A stretch of DNA of 18,610 bases from Arachnopeziza araneosa (lineage: Eukaryota; Ascomycota; Leotiomycetes; Helotiales; Arachnopezizaceae): positions 1 through 18,610 of the forward strand of contig QYAI01000256.1 of NCBI GenBank assembly GCA_003988855.1, read 5' to 3'. The notes beneath the pieces were generated by a model, which saw only the letters and a list, made by a program, of their open reading frames with translations, had not been told where the DNA came from and searched no databases. Position numbers and translations under genes: made by a program. Each line of letters starts with the position of its first letter. Position 1 is the first letter of the stretch. Shown piece by piece: positions 18,493-18,610 of the stretch.

Positions 18493-18548
18493 CTGCATTA
18501 ACCGAAGAAAGCTGTTGTGATGGCCGAGGCTAGGTTGACTAATAATGG

Positions 18549-18554
18549 CACGTG
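18549..18554. promoter_or_regulatory. Second E-box CACGTG
   Basis: This second CACGTG core is followed by AC like the first, which gives two CACGTGAC copies in the same orientation upstream of the WW gene. It may also serve a gene beyond the window's right edge. Confidence 0.35.
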
Positions 18555-18610
18555 ACAAATCAAGTGTGCTATAAGGACTGATTCTCTAACTCTACAGTGA
18601 ACAGGTACGC

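Noticed and set aside
1..18610. tRNA, rRNA or CRISPR features
   Set aside because: No cloverleaf-type, ribosomal or regularly spaced short repeat pattern was recognised in either strand; a covariance-model search would be needed to exclude small RNAs.

Overview
This window comes from a filamentous ascomycete (Pezizomycotina). The evidence is short spliceosomal introns of about 48-91 bp with GT..AG ends and CTAAC/CTAAT-type branch sites, a fungal Zn2Cys6 regulator, a HET-type C-terminal domain, large fungal transporter families, and a pogo/Fot1-like transposase relic whose stop codons look like repeat-induced point mutation (RIP). The species cannot be named from this sequence alone; a Leotiomycete-like genome is only a guess.

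Layout. 1-2200 is an AT-rich, RIP-damaged pogo/Fot1-type DNA transposon. 2283-3044 holds a strong hairpin, a weaker palindrome and two 200-bp direct repeats 206 bp apart. A predicted multi-pass membrane protein gene (four exons) lies at 3303-5043 (+). 5364-6368 (-) is the C-terminal half of a heterokaryon-incompatibility (HET) protein with no HET domain. Divergent from it, 6763-9042 (+) encodes a 715-residue Zn2Cys6 transcription factor (three exons), and 9741-11492 (+) a 514-residue DHA1-type major facilitator (five exons). Convergent with these, on the minus strand, are a 537-residue sugar porter (14242-11970, eleven exons) and a 795-residue GH78 alpha-L-rhamnosidase (17211-14652, four exons). 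18375-17881 (-) is a small protein with three tandem WW domains. All exon structures were derived here by reading splice sites and checking that every reading frame closes.

How the genes may work together. The rhamnosidase has no visible signal peptide, so it probably acts inside the cell. It sits directly upstream of a sugar porter on the same strand, which suggests a module that imports a rhamnose-containing glycoside and cleaves it in the cytosol. The neighbouring Zn2Cys6 factor and DHA1 exporter share a near-identical 14-bp palindromic promoter motif, and the regulator's own promoter carries three evenly spaced CGG-N5/6-CCG inverted triplets. A reasonable hypothesis is an import, deglycosylate and export-the-aglycone cluster under a local regulator. 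The joint control of all four genes is inference, not shown. The transposon relic, direct repeats and broken HET gene mark the left side as a rearranged accessory region.
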